From NCBI RefSeq assembly GCF_026341515.1, contig NZ_JAPEOK010000001.1, positions 2,108,001 through 2,172,000 of the forward strand: a DNA stretch of 64,000 nt. The letters are read 5' to 3'. The translations under genes were made by a program, and so were the position numbers. The notes under the pieces were generated by a model. The model saw only the letters and a program-made list of their open reading frames with translations, did not search any database and had not been told where the DNA came from. Of this stretch, positions 37,015 through 45,354 are shown piece by piece. This DNA comes from Streptomyces sp. NBC_00878 (lineage in GTDB: Bacteria; Actinomycetota; Actinomycetes; Streptomycetales; Streptomycetaceae). The stretch's first letter is position 1; the number at the start of each line of letters is the position of its first letter.

Positions 37015-38312
37015 GACCTCAGCTCCGCCTTCGCCTCGGTGACGTAGTTCTCGGCCGCCTCGCGGGGCGACAGCCGCTCGTACGACACCTGGTCGTAGTC
37101 GCGCTGGAAGGTGGTCTGCAGGGCGCTGTCTCCCGAAGGGGGCGCCTGGGGCGGGGCGTTGAGCTTGCCTTCGAAGGGGGCCTGGTACTCGTAGATGGTC
37201 TTGTCGAAGTCCTTGAGGTCCGTGGCGATCTCGTCGCGGATCGACTCGTTGACCGGGATGCCGCGGCTCGCGCCGACGATCTTCGCCGCCTCCCTGTCGT
37301 TGAGCATGAAGTCGACGAGCTGAGCGGATTCCTTGGGATGGCTCGTGTCGGCCGCGACGCCCATGAACATGGAGGGCTTGAAGTACTGGCCGGGCGTGCC
37401 GTCCTCGTTCGACGGCATGGGGGCGAGCGAGACCCCGTCCGGGACGAGGGCGAGGTAACCGCTCGCCGGGGCATCCCAGTTCATCTCGGAGAAGGCCGTG
37501 CCACGGCCCAGCGGAGTGTTCTCGACCGAGCCGTCGAGCTGTGTCGTCTGCTCGGCGGACGAGACCGCACCCTCGCGCCGCAGCTTGTCGGTGAAGGTCC
37601 ACCACCGTGTGAGATCGTCGGCGGTGAAACCGAGTCGCTTGTCCTCCGTGTACAGGGACTTGCCCTGGCCGCGCAGCCAGACCTCGAAGGCGTCCTCGCT
37701 CTGCCCGGGGTCGGTGCCGCCGGGCTTGCCGGTCTTCTCGGCCAGCGCGCGCATGGCGTCGGCCCAGTCGGTCCAGGTCCAGCCCTGCTTGGGCAGTTCG
37801 ACTCCGGCGGCCTTCCACCGCGTGGTGTCGTACACCATGGTCTCGGAGCCCCGGCCCTGCGGGATGGCGTACAGCTTTCCGTCCACCTTGCCGGTGGCGA
37901 GCAGCCCCGGCTCGAACTCCCCCGTCTTCAGGACGGATTCCTGTTCGCCGAGGTCGAGGAGCACGCCTCCTGTGGCGTACTGGTCGATCATCCGGTAGTC
38001 GAGCTGCATCACGTCGGGGGCGTCGCCGCCGGCGGCCTGGGTGGCGAGCTTCTGCTTGTACGGTTCGTATCCCGCGAACGAGGTCTGTACGTCGATGCCC
38101 GGGTGCTTCTTCTCGAAGAGCTCGACGGCCTCCTGCGTCCTGGCGGCCCGGTCCGGGTTGCCCCACCAGGTGTAGCGCAGTGAGACCGAGCCGCCCGCGC
38201 TGGTCGATTCGCCCGATCCTGAGCAGCCGACGAGCACTGAGCAGAACGCCAGCGTCGCCGTGGCCGCCGCGACGCGGAGCTTCCAGGACTCCCTTGTCCT
38301 GATTCCGGGCAT
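37011..38312 (-). CDS. Extracellular sugar-binding lipoprotein
   Basis: A 433-residue ABC transporter solute-binding protein of family 1. The signal peptide ends in the lipobox LVGC (residues about 27-30), so the mature protein is a lipid-anchored receptor. SLRYTWWGNPDRAARTQEAVELFEKKHPGI opens the first lobe and PDVMQLDYRMIDQYATGGVLLDL is the family signature. The sugar is not evident; no glycosidase is encoded in this operon. The ATG at 38312 follows AGAGGTG. A LacI-type operator lies about 20 bp upstream. Confidence 0.92.
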   Translation of the reverse strand: MPGIRTRESWKLRVAAATATLAFCSVLVGCSGSGESTSAGGSVSLRYTWWGNPDRAARTQEAVELFEKKHPGIDVQTSFAGYEPYKQKLATQAAGGDAPDVMQLDYRMIDQYATGGVLLDLGEQESVLKTGEFEPGLLATGKVDGKLYAIPQGRGSETMVYDTTRWKAAGVELPKQGWTWTDWADAMRALAEKTGKPGGTDPGQSEDAFEVWLRGQGKSLYTEDKRLGFTADDLTRWWTFTDKLRREGAVSSAEQTTQLDGSVENTPLGRGTAFSEMNWDAPASGYLALVPDGVSLAPMPSNEDGTPGQYFKPSMFMGVAADTSHPKESAQLVDFMLNDREAAKIVGASRGIPVNESIRDEIATDLKDFDKTIYEYQAPFEGKLNAPPQAPPSGDSALQTTFQRDYDQVSYERLSPREAAENYVTEAKAELRS

Positions 38313-38332
38313 GAGTGGTTCACCTCTTTCAC

Positions 38333-38347
38333 TAGAAAGCGCTTCCA
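38333..38347. promoter_or_regulatory. LacI-type operator in the divergent sugar promoter
   Basis: TAGAAAGCGCTTCCA contains GAAAGCGCTTCC, a near-perfect palindrome of the LacI/GalR operator type with a central CG. It lies in the 64-bp gap between the binding-protein gene and the divergent Gfo/Idh gene. No LacI gene is in the window, so the repressor would be encoded elsewhere. Confidence 0.65.
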
Positions 38348-38376
38348 CCCCCCGGCATGACCCTAAGGACGTCCTG

Positions 38377-39870
38377 ATGTCAGAACAAGACCCTTGCACC
38401 GGATCCGCTTCGGCCACCGCGTCGTCCACCGCCTCCGCCGCGTCCACCGCGTCCACCGCCTCCGCCGCCTCCGCCGCCTCCGCCGCGTCCACCGCGTCTC
38501 CAGCGGCTGCCGTATTCGGTGCGGGAGAGCGTCGGCGCTGTGCCGTCGTGGGGCTCGGGGCTCGTGCCCGGATGTTCACCGAGGCATTGACCGGGCCGTA
38601 CGCGGACCGGATCGAGTTGGTGGGCTTCTGTGACGTCAACGCCCATCGCATGGCCGTCCACAACGGCTGGATCGCGGCCGATCATCCTCGACGGGAGCCC
38701 GTGGCGGCGTACGCGGCCGAGGATTTCGAGGTGATGCTGCGCCGCGAGCGCGTGGATCTTGTTGTGGTGTGCAGTGTCGATCGCACCCACGACGACTATG
38801 TCGTGCGTGCGCTGGAGGCGGGCTGCGACGTGGTCACCGAGAAGCCGATGACGACCGACGCCGAGCGGGCCCGCCGCGTCCTGGATGCCCAGCGGCGGTC
38901 CGGTCGTGAGGTGCGGGTGGCGTTCAACTACCGCTACAACCCCGTGCATTCGGCTGTGCGGGAACTCATCGCGGCCGGGGAGATCGGCGAGGTCGGCTCT
39001 GTGCACTTCGAGTGGCTGCTCGATCTGCGGCACGGCGCGGACTACTTCCGGCGGTGGCACCGGGACAAGGCCAACTCCGGTGGGCTCATGGTGCACAAGG
39101 CCACGCACCACTTCGACCTGGTCAACTGGTGGCTGGGTACGGAGCCGGAGACCGTGTTCGCGCAGGGTGGGCTGTTCTTCTACGGCGAGGAAGCGGGGCG
39201 GCGGCGGGGGCTCGCGCGACCCTATGCCCGGGCGCACGGCTCCGCTGCCGCTCAGGGCGACCCGTTCGCCTTGCGTCTGGCGGACTCGGCCGTGCTCAGT
39301 TCGCTGTATCTCGACGCCGAGAGGGAGGACGGGTATCACCGGGACCAGAACGTGTTCGGGCCCGGGGTGACCATCGAGGACGACATGGCGGTGCTTGTGC
39401 GGTATGCGTCTGGGGCCTCTCTCACCTATCACTTGACCGCCTACTCGCCCTGGGAGGGGTATCGCGTCGCCTTCAACGGGAGTGAGGGGCGGTTGGAGCT
39501 GTTGGTGGAGGAGTCGACGTGGGTTCCGCCCGAGGAGCGCGTCGATGGGGCGAGTCCTGTCATGCATGGGTCGGGTGTCGGTGAAGAGGCTGGTCGTACG
39601 GAGTTGTTGGTGCGGCGGTTCTGGGAGCGGCCTCGTGTGGTGAAGGTCGGGGGCGGGGACGGGGACGAAGGCGGTGTGGCTGAGGGTGGGCACGGGGGTG
39701 GGGATGTGCGGATGCTTGCCGATCTGTTCGGGCCGCGGTGCGGTGAGGATGCCCTGGGGCGGGCGGCCGACGCCTTCGATGGGGCGAAGTCGTTGGTTAC
39801 CGGGCTGGCCGCCAATGAGTCGTTCGAGACCGGGTTGCCAGTGCGGGTGCGGGATCTGTTGGACGTGTGA
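38377..39870 (+). CDS. Gfo/Idh/MocA-family NAD(P)-dependent oxidoreductase
   Basis: A 497-residue sugar or inositol dehydrogenase-type enzyme. The Rossmann fold begins CAVVGLGARARMFTEAL. The EKP catalytic motif is VVTEKPMTTD, and the substrate loop holds FNYRYNPVHSAVRELI with GGLMVHKATHHFDLVNWWLG, in which His residues are conserved. AAGGACG precedes the ATG. Residues about 9-45 are an Ala/Ser/Thr tract encoded by a 9-nt repeat (38404-38511) and are unlike any family N-terminus. It is divergent from the sugar ABC operon with a shared LacI-type operator, so it probably oxidises the imported sugar (inference). Confidence 0.88.
   Translation: MSEQDPCTGSASATASSTASAASTASTASAASAASAASTASPAAAVFGAGERRRCAVVGLGARARMFTEALTGPYADRIELVGFCDVNAHRMAVHNGWIAADHPRREPVAAYAAEDFEVMLRRERVDLVVVCSVDRTHDDYVVRALEAGCDVVTEKPMTTDAERARRVLDAQRRSGREVRVAFNYRYNPVHSAVRELIAAGEIGEVGSVHFEWLLDLRHGADYFRRWHRDKANSGGLMVHKATHHFDLVNWWLGTEPETVFAQGGLFFYGEEAGRRRGLARPYARAHGSAAAQGDPFALRLADSAVLSSLYLDAEREDGYHRDQNVFGPGVTIEDDMAVLVRYASGASLTYHLTAYSPWEGYRVAFNGSEGRLELLVEESTWVPPEERVDGASPVMHGSGVGEEAGRTELLVRRFWERPRVVKVGGGDGDEGGVAEGGHGGGDVRMLADLFGPRCGEDALGRAADAFDGAKSLVTGLAANESFETGLPVRVRDLLDV
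38404..38511. repeat. 9-nt repeat tract in the Gfo/Idh gene
   Basis: Units such as GCCTCCGCC and GCGTCCACC repeat about ten times, encoding runs of Ala-Ser-Ala and Ala-Ser-Thr ahead of the Rossmann fold. The frame is kept. Confidence 0.85.
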
Positions 39871-39891
39871 GCGCTTCCGGTCCGGTGGGTG

Positions 39892-40019
39892 GCGGGGGCG
39901 GGGCCGTGCCGGTACGTCCGTTCGCGACCTCCGGGCGTACTGCCCTGAGTTTCTGGGTGAGGTTTCCAGCGGGAACCGTACGTCGCGAACGTGACGCACC
40001 GGCACGGCCCCGCCCCCGC
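39892..40019. repeat. 128-bp foldback repeat with 37-38-nt arms
   Basis: The left arm (39892-39928, beginning GCGGGGGCGGGGCCGTGCCG) and the right arm (39982-40019) are complementary over about 36 of 38 positions and enclose a 53-nt spacer. It follows the Gfo/Idh stop by 21 bp and could act as its terminator, but it is far longer than the other terminators here and may be a non-coding repeat element. Confidence 0.75.
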
Positions 40020-40065
40020 ACGTGCGTTGGCGGGTGCGGCTCGGTGGGGTGCTTACGATTCTGGC

Positions 40066-40503
40066 GTGGTTGAGTTTTGTGTGCGGCGGGACAGTGCCCT
40101 CGACGTTGGTGAGGCGTGGCGGCGGCTCACGCTGTGGGAGCGGCATGGGGAGGTGGTGCCGTTGACCCGGGTCGCTGTTGTTGCCGGGGACGGGGGCGGG
40201 GAGGGCACCGTGATCGTGGCTCGGACCGGGGTGGGGCCGGTGGGGTTCGACGACCGCATGGAGCTTGTCGCCTGGCGACCGCCCCGGGGCGAGCGGGGCG
40301 GGTTCTGCCGACTGGTCAAGCTGGGCGGCTTTGTCGTCGGGTGGGCCGAGATCGAGGTGCGGTCGGGGGTGGGTGGCTCGCGGGTTGTGTGGCGAGAGGA
40401 GTTGGGGGTGCGGGGGGTGCCTCGGGTTTGCGATCCCCTGGTGGGGTGGGTGGCTCGGTGGATGTTCGGGCGGGTGGTGGATCGGCTTCTACGCGGCTCC
40501 TGA
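40066..40503 (+). CDS. Small SRPBCC-like protein
   Basis: A 145-residue protein that begins VEFCVRRDSALDVGEAWRRLTLWERHGEVVP, a START/polyketide-cyclase-like opening, followed by MELVAWRPP, LVKLGGFVVGWAEIEV and a C-terminal helix WVARWMFGRVVDRLL. Similar small SRPBCC proteins are common in Streptomyces and uncharacterised. The GTG at 40066 has no clear ribosome site. It follows the foldback repeat. Confidence 0.65.
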   Translation: MVEFCVRRDSALDVGEAWRRLTLWERHGEVVPLTRVAVVAGDGGGEGTVIVARTGVGPVGFDDRMELVAWRPPRGERGGFCRLVKLGGFVVGWAEIEVRSGVGGSRVVWREELGVRGVPRVCDPLVGWVARWMFGRVVDRLLRGS

Positions 40504-40612
40504 CGGAGCGCTCAGCCAAAGGCCCTGACTCACGTCGTCCACCCGCGCCGAGATCGTCGCCTGTACGGTCGTCTTCATGAGCTGGTCGAAGAGCGCCGTG
40601 CGTGCCTGCCCT

Positions 40613-40936
40613 TCAATCGGCCCTCGGGCTGCCCGGATGCCGTCCGGAAGGATCAGCGGCATCTGCTTCATGGATCGCGATTCCAGAAAGGCCAGGCAGC
40701 CGGGCAAAGTGCCAAAGAGACGGCACGATCACATGCTTGACCTCGGCGTTCTTGACTGCCTCGACCAACGTGAAGAAGGCGGACTCGCCGTCAGTGCGGA
40801 GCCGTTCGATGAACAGCCGCTCCAGTTCGAAGCCTTCGCGGTAGGCATGCATCGCCAACTCCCGCTGGATTGACTCGGTTTCATCGCCGTCGTCACTTGC
40901 GGTGAGCCGCATATACCCGAACATGACAGGCCGCAT
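40613..40936 (-). CDS. Small resolvase-like (recombinase-domain) protein
   Basis: A 107-residue protein that starts MRPVMFGYMRLTASDDGDET and contains HVIVPSLWHFARLPGL, the pattern of a serine-resolvase N-terminal domain. The position of the catalytic Ser (usually RVS near the start) reads RLT, so catalysis is doubtful. Stand-alone resolvase-domain proteins of about 100 residues starting MRPVxxGYMR are familiar in Streptomyces and are probably regulatory. A very good ribosome site, AGGAGGAACGG, precedes the ATG. It is divergent from an XRE regulator 218 bp away. Confidence 0.65.
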   Translation of the reverse strand: MRPVMFGYMRLTASDDGDETESIQRELAMHAYREGFELERLFIERLRTDGESAFFTLVEAVKNAEVKHVIVPSLWHFARLPGLSGIAIHEADAADPSGRHPGSPRAD

Positions 40937-41154
40937 CCGTTCCTCCTGAGGGACTGGAACGGCTGGCGAGCGGTGGCACGGAGGTCCAGGCCGCTCGCCA
41001 ACCTGCAAGCCAGATAAGCGGTTTGACCTGTGCCAACACCACAGCAATCGTGCGGCACGGTTGCCGCATCCGTGCGAGATCGCCGGCGCTGGCCTGCACA
41101 GATGCCGTGTGCTCGCTACGGTGGCAACTCGCCCCCGCATGGGAGGTATGGGCG

Positions 41155-42318
41155 ATGACAGCGAAACGCGTACGCCTCGCCCGACGCCGGAAGGCGACAG
41201 GCTTCACCCAGGAGGGGCTTGCCGAGTTTCTTGGCGTCGAGCGTTCAACGGTAGGTCGGTGGGAAAGCGCCGAGACCGAGCCGCAAGCGTGGTTGCGGCC
41301 AAAACTGGCCCGTGCGCTCAAGGTCTCAAGCGAGGAACTTCAAGCGCTCTTCGACGACGTGACTCTCACCCAGAGCCACCCCAGCGAGCGGATGACGTAC
41401 GCCCTGGAAAACCCGGCCTCTGCCGACCTCATGGTGGTCGCCTATCTCCATGAGCAGCTGCGCAAGGTGGATGAGGCGTACGACCAAGAGGCGTCAACCG
41501 CCCTCCTTGGTCGGGCTGGTCAACTGCACGGCCAGGTGCGGTTCCTCCGTGAGAACGCAGTGAACCCTCGTGTCCGTCGCGCGTTGTACGAAGTCGAGGC
41601 CGACTCGGCAACGTTCATGGGGCAACTGGTCTGGGACGTCAGTCAGCGCCGCGACCACCGCGCGCCACTCGGGTACTTCAGGGAAGCGGTTGATGCGGCT
41701 CGACATGCGCGTGATCCGTCGACCGAGTCGTACGCCACGCTGCGGATGAGCTTCGTCGCGCTCTACGGCGAGAAGAATCCTGTCCTCGGGGTGACGCTCG
41801 CGGAGGAGGCAGCCGAGGTCGCCAAGCTGGTGAGCCCGTCGCTCACTGGGCTCAGCCTGCTTCATGTCGCCGAGGGCCATGCAATGACCGGGGCACTTAA
41901 TGAGTGCGAGGACGCGCTGAGAAGGGCCGAAGCACAGTTCGACCGGGCACACCCGGATGATGTGGCCGCGCCGTACTACACCGTCAACGAATTCAACCGG
42001 CTCGCCGGGTCCTGTTACCTGTTCCTCGCCCTCCCGGAGCGGGCCGAACCCATCCTCCGCATGACCTCGCGGGCGCTCGCCTCCAAGAAGAAGAGTCAGG
42101 CCATCGTGCTGGGGAACCTGACGCTTGCGCTCATCCGCCAGGGGAAGCTGGATGAGGCAGCGGGCGTCATGCATCACACCATTGATGCCGTCGAGCTGAC
42201 GCGCGGCGGAGGCGGTCTTAATCTGGCGTTCTCTGCCGGACGAGAACTGCGGCAGTGGCGCGACGAGCCGTGGGCGCAGGAGATCAACGACAGGTTGCTT
42301 GCGCTCATGGCCATATAG
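41155..42318 (+). CDS. XRE-family regulator with helical-repeat C-terminus
   Basis: A 387-residue regulator. An XRE-type HTH occupies about residues 4-65 (RRRKATGFTQEGLAEFLGVERSTVGRWESAETEPQ). The remainder is all-helical with TPR-like repeats (e.g. ESYATLRMSFVALYGEKNP, LSLLHVAEGHAMTGALNECEDALRRAEAQFD), an architecture common in actinomycete signal-responsive regulators. GGGAGG precedes the ATG at 41155. A MTHFS-like gene follows 12 bp after its stop, suggesting one transcript. The ligand is unknown. Confidence 0.85.
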   Translation: MTAKRVRLARRRKATGFTQEGLAEFLGVERSTVGRWESAETEPQAWLRPKLARALKVSSEELQALFDDVTLTQSHPSERMTYALENPASADLMVVAYLHEQLRKVDEAYDQEASTALLGRAGQLHGQVRFLRENAVNPRVRRALYEVEADSATFMGQLVWDVSQRRDHRAPLGYFREAVDAARHARDPSTESYATLRMSFVALYGEKNPVLGVTLAEEAAEVAKLVSPSLTGLSLLHVAEGHAMTGALNECEDALRRAEAQFDRAHPDDVAAPYYTVNEFNRLAGSCYLFLALPERAEPILRMTSRALASKKKSQAIVLGNLTLALIRQGKLDEAAGVMHHTIDAVELTRGGGGLNLAFSAGRELRQWRDEPWAQEINDRLLALMAI

Positions 42319-42330
42319 AACGGGTGGGGC

Positions 42331-43050
42331 GTGACGGAGATCGACCAAGCCAAGCAAGCCGTACGCGAGCGGGTGTGGCGACGGCTCATTGACGGCGGCG
42401 GCGCACCGGCCGACTCGTACGGCAAGATCCCCGGCTTCTACGGAACCGAGGGGACGGCCGAGCAACTGGCCGGGCTGGGGCAGTGGCGACGAGCTGCGAC
42501 CGTCAAGGCCAACCCCGACTGGGCGCAGCTTCCCGTGCGTGTCCGTGCGCTGAAGGACGGCAAGCGCGTCTACATGGCCGTGCCGAGGATGGCGAGTCCC
42601 GAGCCCTTCTACTTGCTCGACCCCGAGACGCTCGACATCTCGCCCGAGGAGGCCGCCGAGAAGAAGGGCGCGGCCCAGGTTGCCCGGCGCGTCGGCGTTG
42701 AAGAGGTCGAGCCGATCGACATCGTCGTCTGCGGCAGCGTGGCCGTGAATCGGTCGGGGGCGCGCATCGGCAAGGGTGCCGGGTACTCCGACCTTGAAGT
42801 CGCGCTTCTTGTCGAGGCCGGCCTGGTCACCGAGAAGACCGTGATCGTGGCGCCCGTGCATCAGCTCCAGGTCATCGAGGACGACATCCCCGAGACCGAG
42901 CACGACTTCTCCGTGGACTACATCGTCACGCCCGACGAGGTGATCCCCTGCCCCAACCGCAGGCGTCCGCGGGGATTGGTGTGGGACGACCTGACGCCCG
43001 AGAAGATCGCGGCGATTCCGGTGCTGGCGCGGCGGAGGGCTGCGCGGTAG
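42331..43050 (+). CDS. 5-formyltetrahydrofolate cyclo-ligase (MTHFS)-like protein
   Basis: A 239-residue protein of the MTHFS-like family. The family active-site signature appears as RIGKGAGYSDLEVALL (classical enzymes: GxGxGYYD), preceded by IDIVVCGSVAVNRSG and followed by VHQLQVIEDDIPETEHDFSVDYIVTPDEVI. It could interconvert folate derivatives, but the N-terminal part (GKIPGFYGTEGTAEQLAGL) resembles MTHFS-domain proteins of unknown substrate more than folate cyclo-ligase itself. A GTG start lies 12 bp after the XRE gene. It is convergent with the molybdoenzyme operon. Confidence 0.75.
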   Translation: MTEIDQAKQAVRERVWRRLIDGGGAPADSYGKIPGFYGTEGTAEQLAGLGQWRRAATVKANPDWAQLPVRVRALKDGKRVYMAVPRMASPEPFYLLDPETLDISPEEAAEKKGAAQVARRVGVEEVEPIDIVVCGSVAVNRSGARIGKGAGYSDLEVALLVEAGLVTEKTVIVAPVHQLQVIEDDIPETEHDFSVDYIVTPDEVIPCPNRRRPRGLVWDDLTPEKIAAIPVLARRRAAR

Positions 43051-43212
43051 GCACAGCCCTTCAGCGCTTCAGGCGGCCCCTTCCCGATGGGTCGCTCGTC
43101 GTGCACGGGGGCTGCCTGCTTCGGCAAGGCGACCTGTTGCGGAACTTGTGCGCGAGGGGCGGCCCTTGCGGCTGCCGCTCGTGCCGCGGCGTCGTGAGGT
43201 CGTCCAGGTAGG

Positions 43213-45354
43213 TCAAAGTAGTGCTTCAGGGCGGATCGGCAGGTCCGTCAGGCGTTTGCCCGTTGCGTTGAACACCGCGTTGCCGATGGCGGGCGCCACG
43301 CCGACGATGGTGATCTCACCGAGTCCCTTCACGCCGATCGGATCGGCCTGTGGGTCCTCGGTGTTGATGAAGGCGGCGTCGAGGTCCGTGATGTCCGCGT
43401 TCACTGGCACCAGATAGTCGGCGAGGCTCGCGTTGATGATGCGGCCGTCGCGGTGGTCGGTGACGGTGCCTTCGAGGAGGGCCATTCCGATGCCGCCGAC
43501 CATGCCGCCGATGGCCTGGCTGTGGGCGAGTTTGGGGCTGATCACCCGTCCTACGTCGTACGCCGCGAAGATTCGTCGTACGCGGACGAGGCCAAGGAGG
43601 GGGTCGACGGAGACTTCGGCGAAGACAGCTCCGTAGCCGTAGGTGGAGATCTTCGAATCGGCGTCGCCCGGGCCCCAGTTGCCGGTGATGTCGAGGCTGG
43701 GCAGACCGGCGCGGCGCAGGATGTCCCGGTAGCTGTCCCGGGCGCCGGATGTCTCCAGCCGGCCGTCGCGCACCTGGACATCCGCCGGATTCGCGCCGTG
43801 GAGAGGCGAGTCGGGGTCCGCCACCGCCCTGCGGATGAACTCCGCCTTCAGCGCGTTGCAGGTGGTGTGCGCGGCCGAGCCCACGCTCGCCATGGTGGTG
43901 GCCGCCGCGTGCAGGGGTGCGGTGGGGTAGCTGGAGTCGCCCAGTCTGAAAGTGACCGCCGAGGCGGGCAGCCCCAGGGCGTCCGCGGAGACCTGCATGA
44001 CCGAGGTGGTGGTGCCGGGGCCCATGTCCGCGCTGGCCGCGAAGACTTCGGCCGTGCCGTCGGCATGGATGCGGGCCCGTGCGCTGCAGTCGCGTCGGTT
44101 GTTGTGGTAGCTGGCGGTGGCCATCCCCATGCCGATGAGCAGGTCGCCGTCCGTGCGCGAGCCCGGCTTGGCCTGCCTTCGGGACCAGCCGAAGCGGCGG
44201 GCGGCTGTCTCGTAGCACTCTCGCAACTTCCGCGTGGAGAAGGGGAGTTGGGAGACTTCGTCCTGGGTTGGTTCGTTGCGCAGCCTCAACTCGACGGGGT
44301 CTACGGCCAGTTCGTGCGCTAGCTGGTCCATCGCGGTTTCCAGGGCGAAGTTGCCGAGCACCACGCCCGGGCCTCGCATGGAGCACGGGGAGTGGACGTC
44401 GACGGGCGTGACCCGGTAGGCGGTACGGGTGTTGGGGACGCCGTAGAGGAACTGCGGAAGGTCGGTCAGGCCGTCCGTGTAGGTCTGGTAGCGCGCGTTC
44501 TCGATACGGGCCTCGTAGACGAGAGCGCTGACGCGCCCCGCCATGCTGCTGCCGAGGGCCATCCTGTGCCGGCTGGCCGGCCGGAACCCGGTGCCGTAAT
44601 AGAACTGGCGCCTGGTCAGAACCACCTTGACGGGCCTGTCGACCTCGCGCGCGGTGAACGCGGCCAGGATGACATGGTCGTAGGTCTGGATTCCGCTGCC
44701 GAACCCTCCGCCCAGGAACTCGTTGTGCACGCGTACGTCGCCGACGGCGATGCCGAGCGCGCCGGCCACCGTGCGCGCGGCGCCCTGTGACCACTGGGAC
44801 TTGTCCCAGAGCGTCAGCCGTCCGTCCTGCCACCGGGCGATGGTCGAGGGCAGTTCGATGGGGTTGTGGTTCTCCCGGGCGCTGGTGAGTTCCAGGTCCA
44901 CCTTCACCTGCGCCGAAGCCAGTGCGCCCGCCGGGTCGCCGCGGCTGTAGTCGGGCTCGTCGGCGGGTGTCTGCGAGGGGATGTCAGGGGCGTCGAAGTC
45001 GGTTACCGCGTCCTGCCGTTCGTACGTCGCCTCGACCAGCGAGGCGCCATGGGTCGCCGCCTCCAGGGTCTCCGCGACGACGACCGCGATGGGCTGGCCG
45101 TAGAAGGCGATCCGATCGACCGGGTGGGCCAGTCGCAGGCCGCCGAAGTCGGTCAGGACGTGCAGGACGCCCGGGTGGCCGAGCGCCGCGTCCACCGAGA
45201 TCCGGCTCACCGTGCCGCGGGCCACCGTGCCGTTGACGATCACGCCGTACAACAGGCCTTCGACGCGGTGCTCGGCCGAGTAGGTGGCCGTTCCGGTCAC
45301 CTTGCGGCGGGCGTCTACGCGGGAGAGCGGCTGCCCGACGGCTGTCGTCGCCAT
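43213..45354 (-). CDS. Molybdopterin-binding subunit, PaoC/xanthine dehydrogenase family
   Basis: A 713-residue catalytic subunit of a molybdenum hydroxylase of the xanthine oxidase family, closest in gene context to PaoC. Seen: the N-terminal domain RVDARRKVTGTATYSAEH; the molybdopterin-binding regions NEFLGGGFGSGIQTYD, CSMRGPGVVLGNFALETAMDQLA and ASADMGPGTTTSVMQV; and the C-terminal EVSVDPLLGLVRVRRIFAAYDVGR, VKGLGEITIVG (with the active-site Glu). Such enzymes hydroxylate aldehydes or N-heterocycles. The ATG overlaps the FAD-subunit stop (TGATG). It is the last gene of a three-gene operon. Confidence 0.9.
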   Translation of the reverse strand: MATTAVGQPLSRVDARRKVTGTATYSAEHRVEGLLYGVIVNGTVARGTVSRISVDAALGHPGVLHVLTDFGGLRLAHPVDRIAFYGQPIAVVVAETLEAATHGASLVEATYERQDAVTDFDAPDIPSQTPADEPDYSRGDPAGALASAQVKVDLELTSARENHNPIELPSTIARWQDGRLTLWDKSQWSQGAARTVAGALGIAVGDVRVHNEFLGGGFGSGIQTYDHVILAAFTAREVDRPVKVVLTRRQFYYGTGFRPASRHRMALGSSMAGRVSALVYEARIENARYQTYTDGLTDLPQFLYGVPNTRTAYRVTPVDVHSPCSMRGPGVVLGNFALETAMDQLAHELAVDPVELRLRNEPTQDEVSQLPFSTRKLRECYETAARRFGWSRRQAKPGSRTDGDLLIGMGMATASYHNNRRDCSARARIHADGTAEVFAASADMGPGTTTSVMQVSADALGLPASAVTFRLGDSSYPTAPLHAAATTMASVGSAAHTTCNALKAEFIRRAVADPDSPLHGANPADVQVRDGRLETSGARDSYRDILRRAGLPSLDITGNWGPGDADSKISTYGYGAVFAEVSVDPLLGLVRVRRIFAAYDVGRVISPKLAHSQAIGGMVGGIGMALLEGTVTDHRDGRIINASLADYLVPVNADITDLDAAFINTEDPQADPIGVKGLGEITIVGVAPAIGNAVFNATGKRLTDLPIRPEALL

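Noticed and set aside
40489..40707. A frameshifted continuation of the resolvase-like protein
   Set aside because: Single-domain proteins of about 100 residues starting MRPVxxGYMR are familiar in Streptomyces, so the 107-residue frame is probably complete.
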